Counted from the stretch's first letter, positions 1 through 12,877 are shown. The stretch is 64,000 bases of DNA from Halopseudomonas oceani (GCF_002903165.1 NZ_PPSK01000004.1:186001-250000), one strand, 5' to 3'. Made by a program: numbers and translations. The notes: generated from the sequence alone by a model not told the origin.

Positions 1-527
1 CCCAACGCAACCTGCCACAGCGGGATGCTAGGCGGAACGATCAGGGCAAACAGGATGGAGGTAACGAAGAAGCCTTCGTTCACTTCGTGCTTGCGGATGG
101 AGGCGAATACCACTTCCCAGAAGCCACCAACCAGGAAGGTTACGGCGTATACCGGGAGGAAGTAGGCAGCGCCGTGGATGAGGTTGTCCCAGAGGCTGGC
201 CGGATCAAACCCGGCAAACATCGCGATCAGTGCCAGACGCCAGTTATCCTGAGCAGCCAGCAGATCCGGGTTACCCGCATAGATGGTGTTAGCCTGAAAA
301 CCGATGTTGTACATCCCGTAGAAAATCACCGGGAAGGTGCACAGCCATACAGTGATCATCATGCGCTTGAGGTCAAGACCGTCGCGCACGTGGGCGGTTG
401 TCTTGGTGACACTGCCCGGGCGGTAGAAGAAGGTATCAACGGCTTCGTAAAGGGCATACCACTTTTCGTGTTTGCCGCCCTTCTCGAAGTTATGCTCGAT
501 CTTGTCGAGGAATGCACGCAGGCCCAT
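1..527 (-). CDS. nqrB: Na+-translocating NADH:quinone oxidoreductase subunit B (partial)
   Basis: NqrB is an integral membrane, FMN-carrying subunit of the sodium-pumping respiratory NADH dehydrogenase. Only the first 175 codons lie in the window; the gene runs off the left edge. The start codon is the ATG at 527-525, just after the nqrA stop (TGA at 531-529), and an AAGGAGG ribosome site lies inside the end of nqrA, so the two are translationally linked. The visible protein begins [20 protein letters not shown], a typical NqrB N-terminus, followed by a first membrane segment ([19 protein letters not shown]). The FMN-bearing threonine and most membrane helices are outside the window. Identification rests on this N-terminus and on nqrA directly upstream. 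Confidence 0.93.
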   Translation of the reverse strand, partial: MGLRAFLDKIEHNFEKGGKHEKWYALYEAVDTFFYRPGSVTKTTAHVRDGLDLKRMMITVWLCTFPVIFYGMYNIGFQANTIYAGNPDLLAAQDNWRLALIAMFAGFDPASLWDNLIHGAAYFLPVYAVTFLVGGFWEVVFASIRKHEVNEGFFVTSILFALIVPPSIPLWQVAL

Positions 528-528
528 A

Positions 529-2217
<1,689 letters not shown>

Positions 2218-2733
2218 ATGTCACTGCCGGCAACCCTTCTGAGCGCCCTGTTGCTACTCGTCTCAACAAGCGTCACAGCGACCACCGATGTGAGCCTGGC
2301 CACACGTAACCAGCACCTGTTTCGCTACCTCTTCATGGATATCTACACCGCCACACTCTATGCGCCGGGCAACAGCAACCTGACCCGGTTACTGGAGAGC
2401 CAGCAGCCGATCCGCCTGACGCTGCAATATCACCGCTCGATCGACCGGGACGACATGATCAAAGCCGCCATGGTAACGCTCAAACGCCAACACCCCCGAT
2501 CCCGACTCAACCCGCTATTGGACGAGATTGAGCAACTGCACGCGCACTTCGCCGATGTCCGCGACGGCGACACCTACAGCCTGACCCGCACAGCCGAAGG
2601 CGAGCTGTTGCTGCATCACAACGGCCAGCTCAGCTTTCAAAGCACTACTCCGGGACTGGCGGAGCTGTACCTCGGCATCTGGCTGGCACCAAACGGCCTG
2701 TCCGACGATCTGCGCAGCGCCCTTTTGCGCTAA
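2218..2733 (+). CDS. Secreted chalcone isomerase-like domain protein
   Basis: A 171-residue protein with an N-terminal Sec signal (hydrophobic stretch about residues 5-20, cleavage probably after TSVTA). The mature part (LFRYLFMDIYTATLYAPG, then a central IRLTLQYHRSIDRDDMIKAA stretch and the late LAELYLGIWL) matches the bacterial chalcone isomerase-like domain family, periplasmic proteins of unknown function that share the fold but not the plant enzyme's role. The ATG at 2218 follows an AAAGGAAA ribosome site. It stands alone, divergent from nqrA and convergent with the GAPDH gene, and ends before a bidirectional terminator. The biochemical role is unknown; a fatty-acid or small lipid ligand is plausible from the fold only. 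Confidence 0.8.
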   Translation: MSLPATLLSALLLLVSTSVTATTDVSLATRNQHLFRYLFMDIYTATLYAPGNSNLTRLLESQQPIRLTLQYHRSIDRDDMIKAAMVTLKRQHPRSRLNPLLDEIEQLHAHFADVRDGDTYSLTRTAEGELLLHHNGQLSFQSTTPGLAELYLGIWLAPNGLSDDLRSALLR

Positions 2734-2760
2734 CCTGCCCCCCCATCAGGCAGCAAAACA

Positions 2761-2788
2761 AAAAAAAGGCGCCGAAGCGCCTTTTTTT
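2761..2788. terminator. Bidirectional Rho-independent terminator
   Basis: A run of seven A, the stem GGCGC / GCGCC with a CGAA tetraloop, then seven T. The symmetric A and T tracts let it serve both the chalcone-isomerase-like gene (plus) and the GAPDH gene (minus), which converge here. Confidence 0.9.
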
Positions 2789-2804
2789 CTTGCCACCCAA
2801 GGAA

Positions 2805-4244
2805 TCAGGCCGGGAACGCCGGCGAATTCACATGGGCCATGTCTTCCAGAATGCGGACAACCTGGCAGCTGTAGCCGAACTCGTTGTCGTACCAGACGTA
2901 CAGAATGACACGATTGTCATTGCAGATGGTTGCTTCGGCATCGACGACACCAGCGTGACGCGAACCCACGAAGTCAGTGGAAACCACTTCCTGCGAGTTG
3001 GTGAAGTCAATCTGCTTGTGCAGGTCGGAGTGCAACGCCATGTGACGCAGGTAGTCGTTGACCTCATCGCGATCAGTCGACTGTTCCAGATTCAGATTCA
3101 GGATCGCCATGGAGACGTTTGGCGTCGGCACACGGATAGCGTTACCGCTCAGCTTGCCAGCCAGCTCAGGCAGCGCCTTGGCAACCGCCTTGGCAGCACC
3201 GGTTTCGGTGATAACCATGTTCAGCGCCGCGCTACGGCCACGACGGTTGCCCTTGTGGAAATTGTCGATCAGGTTCTGGTCGTTGGTGTACGAGTGAACT
3301 GTCTCAACGTGACCATTGACGATACCGAACTTGTCGTTGATCGCCTTCAGCACTGGCACGATCGCGTTAGTGGTGCAGGACGCAGCGGAGATGATCTTGT
3401 CTTCCGGCGTGATGGCCGCGTGGTTGATGCCATGCACGATGTTCTTCAGATCGCCCTTGCCCGGCGCAGTCAGCACAACCTGGGAAGCGCCCTTGCACTG
3501 CAAGTGCTGAGACAGGCCAGCCTCATCGCGCCATACGCCAGTGTTGTCGACCACGATGGCGTCTTCGATACCGTAGGCTGTGTAATCGATACTGGTCGGG
3601 TCGCTGGCGTAGATAACCTGAATCAGGTTGCCGTTAGCCGTGATGGTGTTGTTTTCTTCATCGATGGTGATAGTGCCCTGGAAGGAACCATGAACCGAAT
3701 CGCGGCGCAGCAAGCTAGCGCGCTTGGCCAGGTCGTTGGGTGCACCCTTGCGAACAACGATGGCACGCAGGCGCAGGCCATCACCAGCCCCCGCCTTCTC
3801 GATCAAGATGCGCGCCAGCAGTCGGCCGATGCGACCGAAACCATACAGCACAACGTCGCGACCCTGGCGACGCTCACCAGTGCCACCGATGACACTGGCC
3901 AGCTCGACGCGCAGGAAGGCGTTCAGGTCGTCGCTGCCAGAGGCGCGGAACTTGTTGACCAGCCGTGCCAGGTCGATAGAGGCCGGACCCAGATTCAGAT
4001 CCAGCAGTTCTTTCAGAACCGGGAAGGTGTCGTGAACAGACAGCTCGTTGTCGTCGATCTGACGAGCGAAACGGTGAGATTTCAGCAGGCTGATAACCGA
4101 GCGATTGACCAGGCCACGACCGTAGATGGAGGTGACAACGTTATGCTCACGGTACAGACGACCAATCAAAGGAATCATCGCCTCAGCGGTGGCTTCACGG
4201 TCCGTCCAGTTTTCCAGACACTGCTCAAATTGGGCTTGAGTCAC
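2805..4244 (-). CDS. Glyceraldehyde-3-phosphate dehydrogenase, long form
   Basis: NAD(P)-dependent GAPDH, interconverting glyceraldehyde-3-phosphate and 1,3-bisphosphoglycerate. Numbered from the GTG at 4244 the protein is 479 residues, about 140 longer than classical GapA, because of an N-terminal extension (residues 1 to about 130). The Rossmann motif GFGRIGR falls at 135-141 and the catalytic cysteine in SAASCTTNAIV at Cys290. This long type is the pseudomonad form (PA3001-like). I prefer the GTG start because AAGG lies seven bases upstream and the protein then begins MTQAQFEQCLENW; a TTG at 4259 is possible but lacks that spacing. A good sigma-70 promoter lies upstream. In pseudomonads, which use Entner-Doudoroff glycolysis, separate GAPDHs often serve glycolytic and gluconeogenic flux; which this is cannot be read from sequence. 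Confidence 0.92.
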   Translation of the reverse strand: MTQAQFEQCLENWTDREATAEAMIPLIGRLYREHNVVTSIYGRGLVNRSVISLLKSHRFARQIDDNELSVHDTFPVLKELLDLNLGPASIDLARLVNKFRASGSDDLNAFLRVELASVIGGTGERRQGRDVVLYGFGRIGRLLARILIEKAGAGDGLRLRAIVVRKGAPNDLAKRASLLRRDSVHGSFQGTITIDEENNTITANGNLIQVIYASDPTSIDYTAYGIEDAIVVDNTGVWRDEAGLSQHLQCKGASQVVLTAPGKGDLKNIVHGINHAAITPEDKIISAASCTTNAIVPVLKAINDKFGIVNGHVETVHSYTNDQNLIDNFHKGNRRGRSAALNMVITETGAAKAVAKALPELAGKLSGNAIRVPTPNVSMAILNLNLEQSTDRDEVNDYLRHMALHSDLHKQIDFTNSQEVVSTDFVGSRHAGVVDAEATICNDNRVILYVWYDNEFGYSCQVVRILEDMAHVNSPAFPA

Positions 4245-4282
4245 GGCTTTACCTTCCAAGTCTTGATAACCAAAGGGCGCAT

Positions 4283-4311
4283 ATTATGCTTTCAGCGCGC
4301 GCCATAGGCAA
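4283..4311 (-). promoter_or_regulatory. Probable sigma-70 promoter of the GAPDH gene
   Basis: Read on the minus strand: TTGCCT (4311-4306), a 17-base spacer, then CATAAT (4288-4283), five of six matches to the -10 consensus. It ends about 39 bases before the chosen GTG start. Confidence 0.6.
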
Positions 4312-4428
4312 TGATCAGGACAAAATCCAGCCGGTGCGGGCACAATCGCAGCGAGCGCGTTAAACTGCCTGCCTTTGTCAGCCGGCCGCTGGCCAGCGCA
4401 ACCCCGAACCGACCTCACGAGCCACCGC

Positions 4429-7400
4429 ATGCCCGCATCCAAGCTGCTGCTAACCCCTCCCCTGAAGGCCACCACCGGTAATCGTCTGTACTGGACCGGA
4501 TTACAGGGCGCCGCCCGCGCCCTGGCCATCGCCGAGGGTGCACAGCAACACAATGGCCTGAGCCTGGTCATCACGCCGGACACCGCGTCCGCTGATAGCC
4601 TTGAACAGGAACTGCACTTCTTTGCGCCGCAACTGCCGGTCGTCAGCTTCCCTGACTGGGAGACGCTGCCCTACGACCGCTTCTCGCCGCACCAGGACAT
4701 TATTTCGCAACGACTCAGGACACTGTTCCAGCTGCCCCGCATTGGCCAGGGCATTCTGGTCGTCCCGATGACTACCGTGCTGCACCGGCTGCCGCCACGC
4801 GACTTCCTCGGCGGCTCGGTGCTGTTGCTCGAAATCGGTCAGCAGTTGGACATCGATCAGATGCGCATCAATCTTGATGCCGCCGGCTATCGATGCGTTG
4901 ATACCGTCTACGAGCACGGCGACTACGCCGTGCGCGGCGCACTGCTGGACCTGTATCCGATGGGCAGCACCCTGCCCTACCGCATCGACCTGTTGGACGA
5001 CGAGATCGAAACGCTGCGGACCTTCGACCCGGAAACCCAGCGTTCGATCGACAAGGTTGACCGTATTCACCTGCTGCCGGCCAAGGAATTCCCCCTCGAC
5101 AAATCAGCACTGACGGGCTTTCGCGCACGTTTCCGCGAGCGCTTCGAAGTCGACCACCGGCGCTGCCCACTGTACATGGATCTGAGCGAGGGCCTGATTC
5201 CGCCGGGCATCGAGTACTATCTGCCGCTGTTCTTCGACGAACTGGCGAGCCTGTTCGACTACCTGCCAGACAACACCCGCTTGTTTACCCTGCCGGGCAT
5301 CGAGCAGAACGCCGAACACTTCTGGCAGGACGTACGTACCCGGCATACCGAGCAAGGCGTCGATCCAACCCGCCCGCTGCTGCCGCCGAGCGAACTGTTT
5401 CTGCCGGTCGAGGAAGTCTTTGCCCTGCTCAAGCGGCATCCCCGCGTTGTCTGCCATCAGGATCGTCCGGACGAATCGCAGGCCAGCGTATTTGATTGCC
5501 CGCAGCCGCCGGAACTGGCTATCGACAACAAGCTGGAAAATCCACTACAGGCGCTGCAACGCTTTCTGCAACAGCATCCGGGGCGCACTCTGTTTGTCGC
5601 TGAAACCGCCGGCCGCCGCGAAGCGCTGACCGAGCTGTTGGCCCGCATTCAGATCAAACCTGACGACGTTGACAGCTGGCCGGCATTCAACGCCGGCAGC
5701 AGCCCCGTCGCCATCACCATCGCGCCGCTCGACCAGGGCATGCTGATCAACAGTGCTGCCGTCGCCCTGATCGCCGAAAGCCAGCTATTCGGCCAGCGCG
5801 TAATGCAGCGCCGCCGCCGTGGCAAGGCGACGGACCTAGGCGACGCGGTCATTCGCAACCTGACCGAGCTGCGCGAAGGCGCGCCGGTGGTTCATATCGA
5901 CCACGGCGTCGGCCGCTATCGGGGCCTCACCAACCTGACTGTTGAAGACCAACAGGCCGAGTTTCTGGTGCTCGAGTACGCCGACGAGGCGACGCTGTAC
6001 GTGCCGGTCGCCAACCTGCACCTGATTGCCCGCTACTCCGGCAGCGATGACGACAGTGCGCCGCTGCACCGTCTGGGCTCTGATCAATGGCAGAAGGCAC
6101 GGCGCAAGGCCGCCGAGAAGGTTCGCGACGTCGCCGCCGAACTGCTCGACGTTTACGCCCGCCGCGCGGCGCGCCAGGGCTTCAGCTTCGCCGACCCGGA
6201 GCAGGACTACCAGTGCTTTGCCGACGACTTCCCGTTTGAGGAAACCGCCGACCAGTTGGCCGCTATCGAAGCAGTATTCAAGGACATGACCAGCCCGCAG
6301 CCGATGGACCGGCTGGTCTGCGGCGACGTCGGCTTCGGCAAGACCGAAGTCGCCATGCGCGCGGCCTTTCTCGCGGTGCACAGCGGCAAGCAGGTCGCGG
6401 TCCTGGTGCCGACCACCCTGCTCGCCCAGCAACACTACAACAGCTTCAAGGACCGCTTTGCCAACTGGCCGGTACGCGTCGAGGTAATGTCGCGCTTCAA
6501 GTCCGCCAAGGAAGTCAAAGCCGCGGCCGCCGAGCTGGCCGAGGGCAAGGTCGATATCATGATCGGCACCCACAAGCTGCTGCAGGGCGACGTCCAGTTC
6601 CAGGATCTCGGTCTGGTCATCATCGACGAAGAACACCGCTTTGGCGTGCGCCAGAAGGAGGCACTGAAAGCGCTGCGCAGCGAAGTCGATGTACTGACCC
6701 TGACAGCCACGCCGATTCCGCGCACGCTGAACATGTCGTTCTCCGGCATGCGCGACCTGTCGATCATTGCCACGCCGCCCGCGCGCCGGCTGTCAGTCAA
6801 GACCTTTGTCATGGTGCAGCAAAAACCCGTGGTCAAAGAAGCCATTTTGCGTGAGCTGCTGCGCGGCGGTCAGGTCTATTATCTGCACAACGACGTCGAA
6901 ACCATCGAGAAGTGCGCTGCCGACCTCGCCGAACTGGTGCCGGAAGCACGCATCGGCATCAGCCACGGCCAGATGCCCGAACGTGCACTCGAGCAGGTGA
7001 TGCGCGATTTCTACCATCGCCGCTTCAACATTCTGGTCACCAGCACCATCATCGAAACCGGCATCGACGTGCCCAGCGCCAACACCATCATCATCGAGCG
7101 TGCCGACAAGTTCGGCCTGGCCCAGCTGCACCAGCTGCGCGGACGCGTTGGCCGCAGCCATCACCAAGCCTACGCCTACCTGCTGACCCCCGAAGGCCGC
7201 AAGGTCACCAGCGATGCAGAAAAACGCCTTGAGGCGATCGCCGCGGCCCAGGACCTGGGCGCCGGCTTTACCCTCGCCACCCACGACCTGGAAATCCGCG
7301 GTGCCGGTGAACTGCTGGGCGAAGGCCAGAGCGGCCAGATTCAGGCCGTCGGCTTCACCCTGTACATGGAGATGCTTGAACGCGCCGTCAAAGCCATCAA

Positions 7401-7914
7401 GCAAGGCAAACAGCCGGAGCTGGAACAGCCGCTGGGCGGCGGAACGGATATCAATCTGCGCCTGCCGGCGCTGATTCCGGAGGATTACCTGCCGGACGTG
7501 CACGCCCGCCTGATTCTGTACAAGCGCATCGCCAACGCTGCGGACGAGGATGCACTGAAAGATCTTCAGGTTGAAATGATTGACCGCTTCGGCCTGCTGC
7601 CGGAACCGGTCAAGACCCTGTTCCGAATCACCTCCCTAAAACTGCGTTGCGAGCCGCTGGGCATCACCAAGATTGACGTTGGTGCCGAGCATGGCCGGAT
7701 CGAATTCGCCGCCGACACGCGTATTGATCCGATGGTGCTGGTACGCATGATCCAGGACAACCCACAGCGTTATCGACTTGAAGGCGCGACGGTATTTCGC
7801 TTCAATTCGCCCATGGGCAATGCCGAACTGCGCCTCAACACCGTTGAAGCACTCTTTGAACGCTTGACCGACACCCCGAAAGACACCACTAAAGGCAAAG
7901 GAAAACGCCCATGA
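4429..7914 (+). CDS. mfd: Transcription-repair coupling factor
   Basis: Mfd is an ATP-driven DNA translocase that displaces RNA polymerase stalled at lesions and recruits UvrA. From the ATG at 4429 it has 1161 residues, close to the family length of about 1150. Parts visible in order: a UvrB-like N-terminal module (FFAPQLPVVSFPDWETLPYD), the RNA-polymerase-binding CarD-like module (VVHIDHGVGRYRGLTNL), then the RecG-like motor with Walker A GDVGFGKTEVA, the DEEH box (IIDEEHRFGVRQKE), motif III LTATPIPRTL and motif VI QLRGRVGRSHHQAYAY, followed by the C-terminal regulatory domain. A TTG 54 bases earlier is in frame but the alignment to family N-termini favours the ATG. The stop overlaps the start of csiV, so the two are probably co-translated. 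Confidence 0.97.
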   Translation: MPASKLLLTPPLKATTGNRLYWTGLQGAARALAIAEGAQQHNGLSLVITPDTASADSLEQELHFFAPQLPVVSFPDWETLPYDRFSPHQDIISQRLRTLFQLPRIGQGILVVPMTTVLHRLPPRDFLGGSVLLLEIGQQLDIDQMRINLDAAGYRCVDTVYEHGDYAVRGALLDLYPMGSTLPYRIDLLDDEIETLRTFDPETQRSIDKVDRIHLLPAKEFPLDKSALTGFRARFRERFEVDHRRCPLYMDLSEGLIPPGIEYYLPLFFDELASLFDYLPDNTRLFTLPGIEQNAEHFWQDVRTRHTEQGVDPTRPLLPPSELFLPVEEVFALLKRHPRVVCHQDRPDESQASVFDCPQPPELAIDNKLENPLQALQRFLQQHPGRTLFVAETAGRREALTELLARIQIKPDDVDSWPAFNAGSSPVAITIAPLDQGMLINSAAVALIAESQLFGQRVMQRRRRGKATDLGDAVIRNLTELREGAPVVHIDHGVGRYRGLTNLTVEDQQAEFLVLEYADEATLYVPVANLHLIARYSGSDDDSAPLHRLGSDQWQKARRKAAEKVRDVAAELLDVYARRAARQGFSFADPEQDYQCFADDFPFEETADQLAAIEAVFKDMTSPQPMDRLVCGDVGFGKTEVAMRAAFLAVHSGKQVAVLVPTTLLAQQHYNSFKDRFANWPVRVEVMSRFKSAKEVKAAAAELAEGKVDIMIGTHKLLQGDVQFQDLGLVIIDEEHRFGVRQKEALKALRSEVDVLTLTATPIPRTLNMSFSGMRDLSIIATPPARRLSVKTFVMVQQKPVVKEAILRELLRGGQVYYLHNDVETIEKCAADLAELVPEARIGISHGQMPERALEQVMRDFYHRRFNILVTSTIIETGIDVPSANTIIIERADKFGLAQLHQLRGRVGRSHHQAYAYLLTPEGRKVTSDAEKRLEAIAAAQDLGAGFTLATHDLEIRGAGELLGEGQSGQIQAVGFTLYMEMLERAVKAIKQGKQPELEQPLGGGTDINLRLPALIPEDYLPDVHARLILYKRIANAADEDALKDLQVEMIDRFGLLPEPVKTLFRITSLKLRCEPLGITKIDVGAEHGRIEFAADTRIDPMVLVRMIQDNPQRYRLEGATVFRFNSPMGNAELRLNTVEALFERLTDTPKDTTKGKGKRP

Positions 7915-8477
7915 AACTGTTGAGCAAACTGCTCTCCATCTCGCTGCTCACCGCACTGGCCAGCTTCTCGCTGACCGCCAGCGCAGAAGACTATCTGGTT
8001 GAGGTGATGTTCTTCGGGCAACCCTCGGCGCCCCTGGTACAGGGCACCAGCCCCAACCCGGACTGGGAAGCGGAGGCAGTTGACCTGGAGGGTACGGCTC
8101 GCCCTGACGTGCGGGCAATCGACCAGACCCGTTACCGCTTGCGCAATCAGGCACGCAAACTGGAGCAAAGCGGCTACCAGATCTATCTTCACCAGGCCTG
8201 GTCACAACCACTGGAGAACGACCTGGTTGTCGCCCTCCATCGCGGCACCGCGGAAAACGGGATCTACCCGGTTCAGGGCTTGGTCAATCTGCGGCAGGAA
8301 AATCTGACCGAAGTGAAAGTCGCATTCTGGCGCAACCGTTCAGCGGCAGAGCTGCAACTGCAGTCCGCCACACCCTTAATCTCTGAGTTTTTGCATCAAA
8401 CCCGCGCGTTGCGCCCGGGTGAGGTCCACTATCTGGACCACCAGAGTCTCGGCATGCTGGTGACCATCAGCCGCTGA
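7911..8477 (+). CDS. csiV: CsiV-family periplasmic protein
   Basis: A 188-residue secreted protein whose ATG overlaps the mfd stop by four bases (ATGA). Residues 1-25 form a signal peptide ending LTASAEDYLVEVMFF. The rest resembles the CsiV family (cell-shape integrity protein first described in Vibrio, which binds peptidoglycan and protects against D-amino acids). In pseudomonads a gene of this family regularly follows mfd. The conserved features visible are the EVMFFGQ strand near the mature N-terminus and the late VHYLDHQSLGMLVTISR. It is followed by a strong hairpin. Function here is by family only, and the link to mfd is positional. Confidence 0.75.
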   Translation: MKLLSKLLSISLLTALASFSLTASAEDYLVEVMFFGQPSAPLVQGTSPNPDWEAEAVDLEGTARPDVRAIDQTRYRLRNQARKLEQSGYQIYLHQAWSQPLENDLVVALHRGTAENGIYPVQGLVNLRQENLTEVKVAFWRNRSAAELQLQSATPLISEFLHQTRALRPGEVHYLDHQSLGMLVTISR

Positions 8478-8493
8478 TCCAGCGCTGATGGTT

Positions 8494-10416
<1,923 letters not shown>

Positions 10417-10420
<4 letters not shown>

Positions 10421-11421
10421 ACCAGGTCAAACTCCCTCAGCAAGGTAACAGCCTGACGCCACTGGGGCGTAGCACGATAATCGGATCCCGCCGGCGTGCG
10501 AGTAAGCATACGAGCAATCCGCGATGGACATTGGAGCTGCTGCTTCTGAGCATGCACCAACCCCTCCTCGGCCGCGGCACGATCATTACAAATCAACAGC
10601 ATGTCGCAACCAGCCGCCTGCGCGGCGTCAATGCGCGCGTCCATGCCGCCGACCGCATGCGCGCCAGCCATAGTCAGGTCATCACTGAAAATCACCCCGT
10701 CAAACCCCAGATCGGCACGCAGAATGTCTTGCAACCAGCGGGTCGAGAAGCCAGCAGGAAGCGGGTCAACCTGCGAATAAACCACATGCGCCGGCATGAT
10801 GCCGTCCAGCTTGCCGGCCAGTGCCGCGAAGGGCACCAGGTCAGTGCGGCGAATGTCGTCCAGCGACCGCTCGTCTATCGGCAGAGCAAAGTGCGAGTCC
10901 GCCTCGGCCCAGCCATGACCAGGGAAATGCTTGCCGGTCGCAGCCATACCTGCCGCATGCAGCCCGTCAATATAAGCCCCAGCGAGACGCGACACCCGGT
11001 CCGGGTCACCGCCCAGCGAGCGATTGCCAATAACCTGGCTGCGCCCGTGATCAAGATCCAGCACCGGCGCAAAGCTGATATCGATGCCGCAGGCCAACAT
11101 TTCAGTCGCCATGACCCAGGCCGCCGCTCGCGCAACGGACTCGACCGGCTCAGCATCGACCGCAGCCACATCCGCGAGCGCCGGCAGGCGCAACACATCA
11201 CGGCGCAGGCGCTGCACCCGACCACCTTCCTGATCGATGGCAATCAGCATATCGGGACGCTCTGCACGAATGGCACGTACCAGCTCAGCAACCTGCCTGG
11301 GCGACTCGGTATTGCGCGCGAACAAAATCAGACCGGCCACTTCCGGCTGACGCAACAACTGCCTGTCTTCTGCTTCCAGCCACAGGCCAGGCAGGTCCAG
11401 CATCAAGGCACCCTGTTTCAA
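10417..11421 (-). CDS. nagZ: Beta-N-acetylhexosaminidase (peptidoglycan recycling)
   Basis: NagZ is the cytoplasmic family-3 glycoside hydrolase that removes GlcNAc from anhydro-muropeptides during cell-wall recycling; its product signals to AmpR in species that have inducible AmpC. Motifs seen: AIDQEGGRVQRLR, GKHFPGHGWAEADSH (the mobile loop carrying the acid/base histidine) and the nucleophile aspartate in IFSDDLTM. I chose the TTG at 11421 because AGGAG sits about eight bases before it and the protein (334 residues, beginning MKQGALMLDLPGLWLEAEDRQ) then matches family length; an ATG at 11403 is the alternative. It follows the L,D-transpeptidase gene by 32 bases and overlaps mscS by four. 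Confidence 0.94.
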
Positions 11422-11453
11422 TATTGCTTCTCCTGAAAAACGAAAACGCGCAA

Positions 11454-11942
11454 TCAATGCGCGTCGATTTGAACGCTACAACCGACCGGCGTGCGCTCGA
11501 ACAGTTCCAGCATGTCGGCGTTACGAAGACGAATACATCCATGCGAGAGCGGTTCGCCCATTGGTTGATCGTCACCGGTACCATGCAGATAGATATAGCG
11601 GCGCTGGGAGTCAACCCGGCCACCCCGGTTGAAGCCGACCTGCTCGCCACACAGCCAGAGAATTCGGGTCAGAATCCAGTCGCGCTTAGGGAACTGCTCA
11701 GCCAACGCCTGCGACCAGACTTCACCAGTGGGTCTGCGCCCGATAAAAACCGCTCCCAGCGGCTGCCCATCGCCGATCCGGGCACGCACCCTGTGCGCCC
11801 CCCGAGGGGTGCACCCGGAGCCTTCCTGTTCGCCCGCGCCATTGAGCGCCGTAGAGACACCATAACAGCAGACCGGCAGGCCGTCGCAGTAGCCAACCAG
11901 CGTCTGATTAGTAAGGGAAATATGGATATGATCGAGCTGCAT
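11454..11942 (-). CDS. L,D-transpeptidase (YkuD domain)
   Basis: A 162-residue YkuD-family protein. Family members make 3-3 peptidoglycan cross-links or attach lipoproteins, using a cysteine nucleophile. The signature HG...SHGCIRLRNADMLEL is present, with the catalytic cysteine in SHGCIRL. No signal peptide is seen: the chosen ATG at 11942, preceded directly by GGAGGT, gives MQLDHIHISLTNQTL. Short YkuD proteins lacking a signal occur next to nagZ in pseudomonads, and how they reach the periplasm is unclear. It lies 57 bases downstream of psrA on the same strand and just upstream of nagZ, fitting a cell-wall recycling or remodelling group. Confidence 0.85.
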   Translation of the reverse strand: MQLDHIHISLTNQTLVGYCDGLPVCCYGVSTALNGAGEQEGSGCTPRGAHRVRARIGDGQPLGAVFIGRRPTGEVWSQALAEQFPKRDWILTRILWLCGEQVGFNRGGRVDSQRRYIYLHGTGDDQPMGEPLSHGCIRLRNADMLELFERTPVGCSVQIDAH

Positions 11943-11999
11943 GTCACCTCCAGCGCTGCGCACACCTTAGCGGACGGCGCAGCCGAGGTAAATGGAGTC

Positions 12000-12668
12000 T
12001 CAGGGCGAAACGACTTCCGCACGCGCCACTGAGGCGCTCTCGGCGCGCATGCCGGCCGCCAGGAACGGGACCATCAGGCGCAACACGTCATCGACCTGCC
12101 GCGGTTCACCAAGTTCAGCCTCAGCAATCGCGCGCAACGCCTTCATACTGGACATAGTGAACGCTGCGCTGCCCAGCATGAAATGCACGCGCCAAAACAG
12201 CTCCTGCGGCGGAATGCCCGGCACAGCACCGACCAGCAGTTGCATATAGCGCTGAAATACCTTGCCATACACTTCGCTGAGGTATTTGCGCAGATGCCCC
12301 TGGCTTTGATTGAATGCCAAACCAAGCAGACGCATGAAGGTCGACAGGTCGTGACCGTTGCGCGGCTTTACCGCCAGTGCCTGATGCACCAGCATTTCAA
12401 GCAGGACCTCAAGACTGAGCGGTGCATCCTTACCGCGCGCCTCATGCTGATCCAGTTCCTTTTCAAGGCTACTGACAAACGGATCAAGGAAGCGCACGAA
12501 TACCGCCTGGATCAGCGCCTTCTTGGAACCGAAGTGGTAGTTGACTGCCGCCAGGTTGACGCCAGCCTTGCTGGTAATAAGACGCAGAGACGTTTCGGCA
12601 AAGCCTTTCTCTGCAAACAGCTGTTCGGCCGCGTCAAGAATACGCTTGACCGTATCGGACTGCGCCAT
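12000..12668 (-). CDS. psrA: TetR-family fatty-acid-responsive regulator PsrA
   Basis: A 222-residue TetR-type repressor. The helix-turn-helix region SLRLITSKAGVNLAAVNYHF (about residues 28-47) is nearly identical to the PsrA sequence of P. aeruginosa as I recall it. PsrA is known to repress itself and the fadBA operon, to activate rpoS, and to be released by long-chain fatty acids such as oleate. The start is the ATG at 12668 after a GGGGGAG ribosome site; an upstream in-frame codon at 12701 lies inside the operator and is rejected. Two overlapping sites matching the PsrA consensus lie over its own promoter, and lexA diverges from it, as in P. aeruginosa. Confidence 0.95.
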   Translation of the reverse strand: MAQSDTVKRILDAAEQLFAEKGFAETSLRLITSKAGVNLAAVNYHFGSKKALIQAVFVRFLDPFVSSLEKELDQHEARGKDAPLSLEVLLEMLVHQALAVKPRNGHDLSTFMRLLGLAFNQSQGHLRKYLSEVYGKVFQRYMQLLVGAVPGIPPQELFWRVHFMLGSAAFTMSSMKALRAIAEAELGEPRQVDDVLRLMVPFLAAGMRAESASVARAEVVSP

Positions 12669-12685
12669 GCGCTCCCCCAGTAAGA

Positions 12686-12712
12686 CAAACAATCGTTTCA
12701 AACATACGTTTA
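12686..12712. promoter_or_regulatory. Tandem overlapping PsrA operators
   Basis: The known PsrA consensus is (G/C)AAAC-N2-4-GTTT(G/C). Site 1 is CAAAC-AATC-GTTTC (12686-12699), a full match. Site 2 is CAAAC-ATAC-GTTTA (12699-12712), one end base off. They share one base and cover the -10 and the likely transcript start of psrA, as expected for autorepression. Confidence 0.8.
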
Positions 12713-12730
12713 AAACGATTTTAGTGTCAA
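12701..12730 (-). promoter_or_regulatory. Probable psrA promoter
   Basis: On the minus strand: consensus -35 TTGACA (12730-12725), 18-base spacer, -10 TATGTT (12706-12701). The -10 sits inside PsrA operator 2. Confidence 0.65.
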
Positions 12731-12825
12731 CCCCAACTCCTCTCCCTGTGGCAATCAGTCGTACTTACGCCCTCTTTTTAGTACCTATCCGAACCCATGC
12801 CCCTCCTAGCCATCCAAATTTGGGG

Positions 12826-12853
12826 TTGCCGAGACCAAACAACTGTATATAAT
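12826..12853 (+). promoter_or_regulatory. lexA-sulA promoter
   Basis: TTGCCG (12826-12831), 16-base spacer, perfect TATAAT (12848-12853). The -10 lies within the first LexA box, so LexA binding would directly block polymerase. Confidence 0.75.
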
Positions 12854-12877
12854 CCCAGATACTGGATAAAAACACAG
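12843..12877 (+). promoter_or_regulatory. Two LexA (SOS) boxes
   Basis: Both match CTG-N10-CAG. Box 1 is CTGTATATAATCCCAG (12843-12858), very close to the consensus with an alternating TATATA core. Box 2 is CTGGATAAAAACACAG (12862-12877). They are 19 bases apart centre to centre, about two helical turns, allowing side-by-side dimers on one face. Confidence 0.9.

Noticed and set aside
2790-4307. 505-codon plus-strand open frame opposite the GAPDH gene
   Set aside because: Runs antisense to a full GAPDH with intact active site; low-complexity Val/Asp-rich translation typical of shadows.
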